This document shows positions 55,225 to 63,472 of a DNA stretch of 64,000 nt, piece by piece. The position numbers were made by a program, and so were the translations under genes. The notes under the pieces were generated by a model, which worked only from the letters and a program-made list of their open reading frames with translations, was not told the origin of the DNA and ran no database searches. Position 1 is the first letter of the stretch, and every line of letters begins with the position of its first letter. The stretch is from CAYNZV01 sp965217095 (GTDB lineage: Bacteria; Latescibacterota; UBA2968; UBA8231). The stretch is taken from the NCBI GenBank assembly GCA_965217095.1, contig OZ244235.1, positions 4,278,001 to 4,342,000 of the forward strand, given 5' to 3'.

Positions 55225-55859
55225 ACGCGAGATCCGATTGGGAACAGCTGCTTGAACAGCGGCAAGATCTGAGCATTGCCAGTGGCAATCTGTCTAATCT
55301 GGCCGCGGCCGTTCGTCGGGGTGCCGACCTGAGGTTGTACATGACCCATGAGAAGTACGAGGAGACCATGTACTTCCAGCAAACCTACGCCGGCGACGGT
55401 GATGAATTCGCGGGCCTTATGAGTCATCACCACAGCTACGTCCACCGTGGAGAGAAGATCGAGGAACCTTATATCAGCATCTTCAAATACGATACCTCGG
55501 GTAGCTTCAACTTGATGAAGTGGAAGTTTGGCGACGTCGTCCTCGACGAAAGCCAGACGTATCCCTACGGCGTGTATCGCTGGTTCGTCTGCGACCGCTG
55601 GCGTTGCGTCTACGAAAATGACGATGCAGGTAACCGCGTCGCCGGCGATCTTGACGAGCTCAAGGAGTGCGTCCGGCAAGGCCGCTCAGTGCGGCTTGGC
55701 GTGCGGCAGCTGTTTGGTCTTGCAGAGGAACAAACCGATGGCCCGAGCCACATCTCGTTTCTGACCACGATGCAGCCGGTGATCAAAGACGACCATGTCC
55801 ATTCCAACTGCGATCTCGTCGCCGTGGGTGCCGCCGAATGGGCCCTGCCAGTGGTCTGA
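55221..55859 (+). CDS. Conserved-looking hypothetical protein, possibly truncated by a frameshift
   Basis: The 212-residue frame overlaps the pirin stop. It contains a hydrophilic alpha/beta domain with ASGNLSNLAAAVRRGADLRLYM, HHHSYVHRGEKIEEPYISIFKYDTSG and YGVYRWFVCDRWRCVYEND. No signal or membrane segment is present and I recognise no family. Immediately after the stop, the +1 frame stays open to 55995 and reads GLHIAAMLPSTSGEILCFLA and further protein-like sequence, so the natural protein may be about 257 residues and the frame broken near 55855. That tail could also be chance. Function is unknown. Confidence 0.6.
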   Translation: MNARSDWEQLLEQRQDLSIASGNLSNLAAAVRRGADLRLYMTHEKYEETMYFQQTYAGDGDEFAGLMSHHHSYVHRGEKIEEPYISIFKYDTSGSFNLMKWKFGDVVLDESQTYPYGVYRWFVCDRWRCVYENDDAGNRVAGDLDELKECVRQGRSVRLGVRQLFGLAEEQTDGPSHISFLTTMQPVIKDDHVHSNCDLVAVGAAEWALPVV

Positions 55860-56066
55860 TGGGCTGCACATTGCTGCGATGTTGCCTTCAACCAGTGGCG
55901 AAATACTCTGTTTCCTGGCCGAGCCGGGAAAACTGCCGTTCAAGCCTGCGCCGCGAAGGCGGGCGATGCAATGGCTGGTAGCTGATATCGCTTGAGCAAC
56001 GGTTGAAAGCCGGAAGCCGACGTCTTAAGGTAGCCCGCTCGAGCCCTGCTCATCTCAGGAGGTGCC

Positions 56067-56672
56067 GTGTCTGAGCCGAAAATAAACCCGAGTGAGGAGA
56101 CGGCCGTGACAGCGAGTGAATCGATGACTCCAGAGATCGAGCACGTTTGGAGGCAATACCACCGGAAGCTCGGCGCGTTCATCAGAAGCCGTGTGGCGGA
56201 GGAGGACGCCGATGATATCCTGCACGACCTGTTTTTTAAGATGCGAGCCAAACTACCGCAGCTGGAAAATCCCGATCGCCTGCAGTCCTGGTTGTTCAGG
56301 ATTGCCAGCAATGCGATCATCGATCATTACCGCTCGAAGCGTCCGACGGAAGAGCTGCCCGAGTGGGTGGCGGAGCCCGGTGCGGATCCCGGGGAACAGG
56401 CCAAGACCGAACTAGCCGCGTGTCTGCGTCCAATGATTGAGGAGCTGCCACCGGACTATCGGGAGGCGGTCTCCCTGGCCGAACTGCAGGGTCGTACCCA
56501 GCGCGAGGTTGCCGAAGTCCAGGGTTTATCGTTGTCGGGGGCGAAGTCTCGGGTGCAGCGGGGCCGCGCCATGCTGCAGGAGATGCTCGCCGCCTGCTGC
56601 GACCTGGAACTCGACCGGCGTGGTCACATCATTGACTACGACAAACGGAACTCCTCCTGCTCCCGTTGCTGA
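56067..56672 (+). CDS. sigZ: ECF-like sigma factor of the SigZ group with cysteine-rich tail
   Basis: The 201-residue protein has sigma region 2 (WRQYHRKLGAFIRSRV, EEDADDILHDLFFKM, LQSWLFRIASNAIIDHYRSKR) and region 4 (LPPDYREAVSLAELQGRTQREVAE, LSLSGAKSRVQRGRAML). A C-terminal extension of about 25 residues carries Cys177-Cys178 and Cys198-x-x-Cys201. That tail is characteristic of the SigZ group. The next gene is arsenite methyltransferase, and no anti-sigma factor gene is adjacent, so the cysteine tail may sense arsenite or another thiol reagent directly. A strong AGGAGGTG ribosome site precedes the GTG start. Confidence 0.82.
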   Translation: MSEPKINPSEETAVTASESMTPEIEHVWRQYHRKLGAFIRSRVAEEDADDILHDLFFKMRAKLPQLENPDRLQSWLFRIASNAIIDHYRSKRPTEELPEWVAEPGADPGEQAKTELAACLRPMIEELPPDYREAVSLAELQGRTQREVAEVQGLSLSGAKSRVQRGRAMLQEMLAACCDLELDRRGHIIDYDKRNSSCSRC

Positions 56673-56746
56673 TTGAGCTGCGTCCTTTTTAAGGTTGCTC
56701 CGTCTTAGGGATGAAACCTATTCATTCGATCAGAAGGAGGAAGCTC

Positions 56747-57535
56747 ATGAATGCAACCGACCACGAAAAGATCCGCAGCTCCGTGCGCAGGAACTACGCC
56801 GAGGTGCCGGAATCCACTGATCGCGGCTGCAGTTCACCGGCATCGTCCTGTTGCGGCGGTCAAGTTTCGACCGCCGCCGCGGAGACGGCGCTCTCCTTAG
56901 GCTATTCCGCCGAGGATCTCGCCGTTGCCCCATCGGCATCGAATTTGGGATTGGGCTGCGGCAATCCGCAGCTGATCGCCGCGATCAGAACGGGAGAAAC
57001 AGTGCTTGATCTCGGCAGCGGCGCCGGCTTCGACTCTTTTTTGGCCGCCCGCGCTGTGGGACCCGCCGGCCGCGTCATCGGCGTCGACATGACGGCTGAG
57101 ATGGTGAGCAAATCCCGTCGCAACCCGGCCGCATCCGGACTTGGCAACGTGGAGTTTCGTTTGGGGGAGATCGAACATTTGCCGGTGCCCGACGATACCG
57201 TGGATCTGATTATCTCCAACTGTGTCATAAACCTGTCGCCGCAGAAGGAGCAGGTGTTCAAAGACGCCTTCCGCGCCCTCCGGGCAGGAGGACGCCTGGC
57301 CATTTCCGACATGGTCGCCCATGTCGATATTCCAGAGTATACCCGTCAAGACCCGGCGCTTTACAGCGGTTGCGTGGCCGGCGCCGTTACGGCGCGGGAG
57401 ATCGAGCACAGTCTGCGCCGCATCGGGTTCGAGCAGGTACAGATCGGCGCCAGAGCAGGGGATGAAGAGGCGGGCGACGCTCTAGTCTACTCTGCCCTGG
57501 TCCAGGCGGTCAAACCAAAGCACGCCCCGGGCTAG
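56747..57535 (+). CDS. arsM: Arsenite S-adenosylmethionine methyltransferase
   Basis: The ATG at 56747 follows an AGAAGGAGG ribosome site and gives 262 residues. The SAM site is VLDLGSGAGFDSFLAARAVG, with VIGVDMTAEM and IISNCVINLSPQKEQVF, the last being diagnostic for ArsM. Cysteines 35-36, 71, 159 and 209 are placed like the arsenite-binding residues, with the last two spaced 50 apart as in characterised enzymes. It methylates arsenite to volatile or less retained forms. The SigZ gene upstream probably controls it. An in-frame ATG at 56711 lacks a ribosome site. Confidence 0.92.
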   Translation: MNATDHEKIRSSVRRNYAEVPESTDRGCSSPASSCCGGQVSTAAAETALSLGYSAEDLAVAPSASNLGLGCGNPQLIAAIRTGETVLDLGSGAGFDSFLAARAVGPAGRVIGVDMTAEMVSKSRRNPAASGLGNVEFRLGEIEHLPVPDDTVDLIISNCVINLSPQKEQVFKDAFRALRAGGRLAISDMVAHVDIPEYTRQDPALYSGCVAGAVTAREIEHSLRRIGFEQVQIGARAGDEEAGDALVYSALVQAVKPKHAPG

Positions 57536-57604
57536 GTTCTCGCGCCCCGGGCACACGGCGGGGGAACTAGAACATGGGGCGGAGCGAGTCGAAGCGAGGT
57601 AACT

Positions 57605-58638
57605 GTGGGGGATTTATTAAGAGATCTGGACACTCCAGCGGTTTTGCTGGATCTGGAAAAGCTGGAGTCGAACCTGACCGACATGCAGCGCCGTGCCGAC
57701 GACCACGACGTGGCGCTGCGCCCCCACGCCAAGACCCACAAGTCGATCGAGATCGGTCGCCGCCAACTGGCCCTCGGGGCCGTCGGCCTGACCGTGGCCA
57801 CGGTCGAGGAGGCGCTGGTTTTCTTGCGCGGGGGTGTTGACTCCATCACCCTCTCGCGGCCGATCGCGTCGGAGTGTGCGGTCGAGGCGGCACTCGCCCT
57901 GGGCGTGTTCATTAAGATCGATGTGGGACTGCGGCGGTGTAGTGTGGATCCGACGAGCGCGGCTCCGCTGCAGCTGGCACGCCTAGTCTGCCAACGCCAG
58001 GGCCTTGAATTTCGCGGCATTCTCTCCCACGCCGGACAGGTTTACGCCGTGGACTCACCAGCGAAAGCGACAGAGATTGCAGAACAGGAGCGCACGCTGA
58101 TGATGGGGGTGCGGGACACCGTTCTTAGCGAGGGTATTACCGTCCCTGAGGTATCGGTCGGTTCTACCCCGACGGTGTTGGCGGCCACGAGTCTCGAAGG
58201 GGTCACGGAGATCAGGCCGGGCAACTACACGTTCTTCGATCTGCTGCCGGTCAGGGTGGAAGTCGTTCGCGAAACGAAAGTGGCTTTGACCGTCCTGGCA
58301 ACGCTTATTAGCAAGAACAACGAATTTTTCGTCACCGACGCCGGCTCGAAGACCCTCACATCCGACACCGGCGGCCACGGAATGGCCAGTGCCGATGGTT
58401 TTGGGGCCGCCTACCCTTGCGACCGTTTCCTGGACCAGGACTACCGCCTCACGTAGCAGGTTTGTCGGAAGAGCACGGCAAGCTAGCGCGCGCCGACTTC
58501 GATCTACCGGTGGGATCGAAGGTCCGGATTATCCCCAATCACTCATGTCCCGTTGCAAACCTCGGCCGCAGTTACACCGTCCTCGACGGCGACCGGGTGG
58601 AGGTGTGGCCCGTGGACGCGGCCGGTTGTTCCAAATAG
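57605..58638 (+). pseudogene. D-threonine aldolase/DSD1-like PLP enzyme, frameshifted
   Basis: The first frame (57605-58456) encodes DTPAVLLDLEKLESNL, RPHAKTHKSIEIGRRQL containing the PLP lysine, KIDVGLRRCSVDP, FRGILSHAGQVY and VTEIRPGNYTFFD. The zinc-site C-terminus continues only in another frame: LSEEHGKLARADFDLPVGSK and VRIIPNHSCPVANL to 58638. The switch at about 58455 corresponds to the loss of one base or equivalent. The segment between LSRPIASE and the KIDVGL strand also seems about 30 residues short for the family. The intact enzyme would cleave D-3-hydroxy amino acids such as D-threonine. Sequencing error is an alternative. Confidence 0.8.
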
Positions 58639-58675
58639 CTTCTCGTTGCCGATTCGCCCGACCACCGGAACGACG

Positions 58676-59418
58676 ATGATTTCCTACGACCAGATCGAAA
58701 CCCTTTTCTTAGACGTCGGCAATACCCTGATTTCGATCGGGTCGCTGGGGAATTGGGGCAGCGCGGCGTACGCACCTCCGCCGAAGCTATCTCTCGGGCC
58801 GAGGCGGCAGCGCGTGCTCACCTTTCGGATATCCTCTCCAAAGGACCTACCACCGAGGGTCTCGATCCGTTCGAGACGTTGTTGTTAGGTATTTTTTCTC
58901 GGCTCAAAGAGGTGCCGGACAGCGACCGCGCGGCGCAGCTTGCGGCCGAGCTAGGTCCGGTGTTGCTGACCCCGGGTCGCTCTGATCTGCTTTGGTGCAC
59001 AGTGATGCCGGGCGTGGTTGAGGCGCTGCAAAGCTTCAAACAGTGCGGGTTGAACCTGGTGGTCGTCAGCAATTCTGACGGCACGGTGGAACAGAACCTA
59101 AAGGACCGTGAACTCGCCTCCTATTTTTCACACATCATCGATTCGGCTATGATCGGGATTGAGAAACCGGATCCGGGCATCTTCGAATACGCCCTTGAGA
59201 TTTCGGGCGCCGACAGAGCGTCGACTGTTCACGTCGGCGACATGTATTTTGCCGACATTGAAGGCGCCCGCCGGGCTGGACTCGACGCCATCCTCCTGGA
59301 TCCGTTCGACGATTGGCACGACGCGGATTGTCCCAGGGCTCCCGATTTGAACAGTTTGGCGAAATCCATCCACGACGCCAGGTCCAGTGGCGGCGCACGA
59401 GGATTGGACGGCCCCTGA
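58676..59418 (+). pseudogene. HAD-family hydrolase, frameshifted near the N-terminus
   Basis: The ATG at 58676 begins ISYDQIETLFLDVGNTLIS, a HAD motif I in which the DxxNT pattern is intact. The rest of the protein, from about 58733 to 59418, is in the -1 frame: DFDRVAGELGQRGVRTSAEA, VVVSNSDGTVEQNL (motif II), IGIEKPDPGIF (motif III lysine) and VHVGDMYFADIEGARRAG (motif IV). The junction reads CTGATTTCGATCGG and is best explained by loss of one copy of a TGATTTCGAT repeat. The intact protein would be a phosphatase of unknown substrate. Confidence 0.8.
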
Positions 59419-59424
59419 ACCGGC

Positions 59425-60023
59425 ATGAGCTGGGAACAACCCCAATCGCGTCAGCGGGTAGTAGGACGTTCCACGTGCACAAGCGTACTCCTAGCTGCGG
59501 TTGCCATTCTTGCCTGCTCCGTTTGCGACTCCAATGGAGCGGGCGGCGCTCCCAAGAAAACGAAGAAGGAACCCGTGGCGGCGGAACGGGCCGTTAAGGA
59601 TTACAACAAAGGTCTCAAACACAGTTCGAGGCCGCCGTCGACAAGGATGCCCGCTTCCATGAAGCGTTCAGCAGCCTGGGCTATGCCCGGCGCAAACTTG
59701 GCCTGTACGAGCCGGCGTTGGCTGCCTACGACAGGGCGCTTAGTCTGGCCCCGAACTATGCCGAGGCTGTAGAATACCGAGCCGAGGCGTACCTGGCCCT
59801 AAACCGAATCCCGGAAGCGCAACGGGCCTATTATCAGCTTGTCGGGCTGGACGACGACGGGGCGGTCAAGCTTCTCGCGGCGTTTTCCGGCTGGGTAGCC
59901 GATCGTCGCGCGACCCCGGTGGAAACGGTATCGCCGGGACAGCTAGAGAGCGTGGAGTATTGGATCCAAGAGGAGCGTTTTGGCGCTCCCTCCGAGGACG
60001 TCGACTCCCAGCGCGATTGGTAG
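59425..60023 (+). pseudogene. TPR lipoprotein, frameshifted
   Basis: The ATG at 59425 gives a basic n-region, a hydrophobic stretch and ILAC, a likely lipobox, followed by KKTKKEPVAAERAVKDYNKGLK. At about 59610 the frame is lost. The protein continues one frame earlier with FEAAVDKDARFHEAFSSLGY and ARRKLGLYEPALAAYDRALS, two TPR-like repeats, then EAYLALNRIPEAQRAYYQLV. Normal spacing between the first helix and the next suggests that about 15 residues are also missing. It was probably an envelope TPR protein. It lies 59 bases before the convergent OmpA-family gene. Confidence 0.7.
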
Positions 60024-60081
60024 CGGCCTGTTCCCCAGTGGTCCATCCGACAACAAACCGAACGACGTTGTGGCAAGGCTT

Positions 60082-60813
60082 TCAGTCCCAGACGACAATC
60101 TCGATTCTGCGGTTGAGAGCTTTGTTTGCGTCGGTGTTGTTCTCGACAATCGGGTGCTCCTCACCGTAGCCATTAGCGTCGATCATGCGCTCGGTGATGA
60201 AGTCGTAGGTCCCGATGAGGTACTGGCGTACCATGTTTGCCCGATCTTCGGATAGCTTCTTGTTGTAGTTAGCTGGCCCGTCGTTGTCGGTGTGCCCCTC
60301 CACCACCAGCTTGCCGGGTGAGAACAACCGCACAAACTCGGCAACCTTCGCAAACTCCTCGGCGGCCCCCGCCTTCAGATTCGACTTACCTGGATCGAAG
60401 AGGACGCTGGAATCGATGATCAGCTTGGGAACCACGATATCCCCCTTCAGCACGGTGCGGTATTTGATGAGGGGGTTGCCCATCGCCTGCGGATGTAACG
60501 TAAAGACCCCGCTGGCCGAACCCGTCTGCGAAGCCTGAATTCTCATCGTCCCAACCTGCACGCGCACCGCCGGTCCCTGGCTGCCCATGGGATAGACCTC
60601 GCGGTACACGTTGAGCTCGTCGCCTCGATGAATGGAGGCTTCCCGGCCCATATCGATATAGCAGGAACGGTTGCTGGCGACGTCATTGGGCAGGTCGCCC
60701 GGATTGTGTTTGTTCAGCACCAGCATCACACGGGGTGGATTGAATTGAGATTGGGCTACGGCTGGAGTCAGCACTATGAGTCCTGCTACCAGGGCGAAAA
60801 TCTTCGCCGTCAT
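60082..60813 (-). CDS. OmpA-family envelope protein
   Basis: From the ATG at 60813 the product starts with a classical signal peptide (MTAKIFALVAGLIVLTPAVA). A beta-rich domain of about 100 residues contains CYIDMGREASIHRGDELNVYREV. The OmpA peptidoglycan-binding domain follows, with IIDSSVLFDPGKSNL, LVVEGHTDNDGPANYNKKLSEDRA and NRRIEIVVWD. A longer start at 60834 is possible. It should tether the outer membrane to peptidoglycan or act in the periplasm. It has the same two-domain order as the frameshifted gene at 34283. The 263 bases upstream of 60834 to the next gene contain no gene I can support. Confidence 0.82.
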   Translation of the reverse strand: MTAKIFALVAGLIVLTPAVAQSQFNPPRVMLVLNKHNPGDLPNDVASNRSCYIDMGREASIHRGDELNVYREVYPMGSQGPAVRVQVGTMRIQASQTGSASGVFTLHPQAMGNPLIKYRTVLKGDIVVPKLIIDSSVLFDPGKSNLKAGAAEEFAKVAEFVRLFSPGKLVVEGHTDNDGPANYNKKLSEDRANMVRQYLIGTYDFITERMIDANGYGEEHPIVENNTDANKALNRRIEIVVWD

Positions 60814-61098
60814 CGGCCAATGGGTAGAGATCATTTGGACCTGCTTTCGCAAAAATCGATGGCCGCAGCCTTCAGACCAACTCCTCTTGACGATGCCGCG
60901 CCCCATCGAAGAAACAGCCACCTTGTGCTTGTTTGTGTGTCCTCGATCACACTCGCACAAATTTGAGTTGGAAACACGGCCGTTTTGCCAGGTGTGTGCC
61001 GTTGTGGGAATTCGTATATTCCGCCCGACTTGGACGCTTGAGTCGCCGCGCGCTGAAACCCCTCTCGTTAAGAATGAAACCTAGCGGATGAATGCAAC

Positions 61099-62169
61099 AT
61101 GAAAAAAGTCCGATGTGCCGTCATAGGAGCAGGCTGGTGGTCCACCGCCGCTCACATCCCCTCACTGCATGAAAACCCCAAGGCGGAGCTCGTTGCCGTG
61201 CAGAAGCGCGACCTGAAGATGGCGCAGAAGGTGGCCAGCGATTTTGAGGTGCCCCACGCCTGTACGACGGTCGAGGAGGTGTTGGACCTGGAGCTCGATG
61301 CCGTCGTCGTCGGCTCAACCCCCCATCAACACTTCGCACAGGCCAAGGCGGTGCTTGAACGCGGCCTGCATGTGCTGATTGAAAAACCGATGACGATTAC
61401 GGCAGCCGAAGCGGCGGAACTGGTAGACTTGGCAGCTAAGAAAGGGGTTGAATGTCTGGTCGGCTGCACCTGGCATTATACCAGCCATTCCGCCGCCGCC
61501 CTCGAGCTGGTGAATAACGGGGAGTTGGGCGAGATCAAGATGGTCAACCTCTTGATGATGGACCATCTCCTCGGACTCTACCAGAAACAGACCTGGCGCG
61601 AGTTTGCCGAGAACCACAACGATCCGGAGGTGGAGGTGGCGCCGTATATGCCTCCAAATCAAGATTCCTACGGCGATCCGGCCGTAGCCGGTGGCGGTCA
61701 GATCTATGCTCAGGTTTCACATGCGGTCGGATACCTGGCGTACCTAACTCAGGATGAACCGGTGGCGGTGCAGGCCTTCTTCGATCAGGGCGGAACCGAC
61801 GTCGATGTCTACGATGCCATCAATGTGAAGATGTCCAAAGGCACCATCGTTTCGATTGGCAGCACGGGCAACATTGGCGCCGCAACCCGGCGTATGGTGG
61901 TAAACGCCTACGGCACCAAAGGCGTTCTGGAGATGGAATTGTTCTACGGCAAGATGCGATTCTGGTCGTTCGAAAAGGGAGAGCAGCTATTTCCCGACCT
62001 TCCGGAGGAGGAACTGTATCCGAAGGAAGCGCCGGCACAGAACCTGGTGGACGTGGCGCTAGGTAACGCCCCCAACCTCTCGCCGGGCACCATCGGTCTG
62101 ACCTCCATGCGGATCATCGATGCCGCCTGCCGGTCGGGCCGCGAAGGACGCGTCATCAACTTGCCCTGA
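61099..62169 (+). CDS. Gfo/Idh/MocA family oxidoreductase
   Basis: The 356-residue enzyme has the N-terminal Rossmann signature VRCAVIGAGWWSTAAHIPSL, VVGSTPHQHFAQAKAVLERG, and the family motif HVLIEKPMTITAAEA with the catalytic EKP lysine. A C-terminal alpha/beta domain contains GGQIYAQVSHAVGYLAYL, where GGGxxxDxGxH is usual. Such NAD(P)-dependent enzymes act on sugars, inositols and related polyols. GW-W replacing the usual glycine-rich ending is unusual but seen in some relatives. It converges with the KARI-like gene. Confidence 0.88.
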   Translation: MKKVRCAVIGAGWWSTAAHIPSLHENPKAELVAVQKRDLKMAQKVASDFEVPHACTTVEEVLDLELDAVVVGSTPHQHFAQAKAVLERGLHVLIEKPMTITAAEAAELVDLAAKKGVECLVGCTWHYTSHSAAALELVNNGELGEIKMVNLLMMDHLLGLYQKQTWREFAENHNDPEVEVAPYMPPNQDSYGDPAVAGGGQIYAQVSHAVGYLAYLTQDEPVAVQAFFDQGGTDVDVYDAINVKMSKGTIVSIGSTGNIGAATRRMVVNAYGTKGVLEMELFYGKMRFWSFEKGEQLFPDLPEEELYPKEAPAQNLVDVALGNAPNLSPGTIGLTSMRIIDAACRSGREGRVINLP

Positions 62170-62185
62170 CGCGGGAGTCGGTTCC

Positions 62186-63181
62186 CTAGGTCTCCTGCGC
62201 TGCTTTTATCATAGCTATCACCCGATCTTCGTTGCGGCTCATCGGGTGCGCCAGTGCTTTTCCTCTCAGCGCCTTGAGCAGCTCGCCCGCTTCCACGTGA
62301 CCTTCCGTCCATTCCTTGACGAACGCGCCCCCCATGATATCGTGGACCAGGTTATGCCGGGCCTGCGTCCTCACCTCATCATTGAAGATCGTCTCAGCCC
62401 GCGTGAGGCTACCGTACTGACTGGTAGTGGAATGATACGTGGCCTGTTTGTGGAATCCGTATTCCGCGCACAGCCTGAATATCTCGGCGTTTTCGGTGGA
62501 GGCGTAGAGCACCATGATGACCTCTTCCGGGTCGTGGCCGGCTTCGACGGCGGTCTCGTAACACATGGTGATCCACGCCGACAGCCCCGCCCATACGACC
62601 TGTTCCGTAAACAGGTTGAGATGGGCTTCCCCGAGGAGTGAGGTCTCGTAGATCCCGGCTCGCGTCAGCCCCATGCCGCGGCACAAGGCAAGGGTGATGT
62701 CGCGGGCATTTCCCGTGGCATCGTGGTGAACGGCAAACTGGCCAATGACCCCATTGCCTTCTTCGAAGCGCGTGCGCACCACGTTTCCCGGCATGATCGG
62801 TGCGATCATGATGATGTTGGCCGTCTCGGTCGGTTCGAGGACCCGGTATCCGACGTTGTAGCCGCTGCCCCAGCAGACGGTGTTCCCTGGTTTGATACCC
62901 GGCGCGATCTGCTCCTCCCAGATGAGTGGCTGGGACTCGTCGGTCGTCAGGACCAAAATGATGTCTCCAGCGGTCGAAGCTTCTGCAATCGGGAGCGGCT
63001 CCCAGCCTTCGTGGATCGCTAGCTCGCCGTATTCGTCATCCCGATTGCCGACGACCACGTCGACACCGCTGTCCCGCAGGTTGAGGGCTTGAGCCCTGCC
63101 CTGATTGCCGTATCCCAGGACGGCCACTCTTTGTCCCACCAGCGGATCCAGCGAGGTTTCCGACTCTTTAAGCATGTTCAT
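62186..63181 (-). CDS. Ketol-acid reductoisomerase-like protein with altered active site
   Basis: The 331-residue protein aligns with class I IlvC along its whole length. The NAD(P) region is nearly canonical: AVLGYGNQGRAQALNLRDSG and VDVVVGNR. The catalytic positions differ. APKGPGH reads APIMPGN (Ile129 and Asn133). ETDLFGEQ reads HLNLFTEQ (Asn189 for the metal-binding Asp; Glu193 kept). The later glutamates of AYFECLHE are replaced in EVIMVLYAS. The SxxxxxYG substrate segment survives as STTSQYG. It is unlikely to make branched-chain precursors and probably has a different redox role. No other ilv gene is nearby. Confidence 0.8.
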   Translation of the reverse strand: MNMLKESETSLDPLVGQRVAVLGYGNQGRAQALNLRDSGVDVVVGNRDDEYGELAIHEGWEPLPIAEASTAGDIILVLTTDESQPLIWEEQIAPGIKPGNTVCWGSGYNVGYRVLEPTETANIIMIAPIMPGNVVRTRFEEGNGVIGQFAVHHDATGNARDITLALCRGMGLTRAGIYETSLLGEAHLNLFTEQVVWAGLSAWITMCYETAVEAGHDPEEVIMVLYASTENAEIFRLCAEYGFHKQATYHSTTSQYGSLTRAETIFNDEVRTQARHNLVHDIMGGAFVKEWTEGHVEAGELLKALRGKALAHPMSRNEDRVIAMIKAAQET

Positions 63182-63472
63182 CGCACGATTTCCTCCATTT
63201 TTTCCAGCGTTGTTCGTGGCAAAAAGCTATGGGAGTACGCCGGCGCAGGGAAGCACTGGTTGCACGGCTCTAACGCCTGGAGCCGACCCTGCCGGATGAC
63301 GCAACCGGAGCTCCGATTGTTGAAGCAACGTTCCCATTTGTTTAATTACGTCCAGTCCGGAGAACTGCGAGCCGTTGAATCCAGTCGCCCGCTCCTCCGG
63401 CTTGGATCTACCATCGAGGTGGGCGATCGCACTATCCGGCGCGGCCGTGATTGCCCACGGAAAGGACGTCGT

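Noticed and set aside
55851..55862. A prfB-like programmed +1 frameshift at GTC-TGA.
   Set aside because: prfB uses CTT-TGA with an upstream Shine-Dalgarno spacing element; re-pairing of the P-site tRNA at GTC would be poor and no such element is present.
62186..63181. Annotation as a functional ilvC for branched-chain amino acid synthesis.
   Set aside because: Most residues needed for metal binding and isomerisation appear substituted, and no ilvB/N/D or leu gene is nearby.
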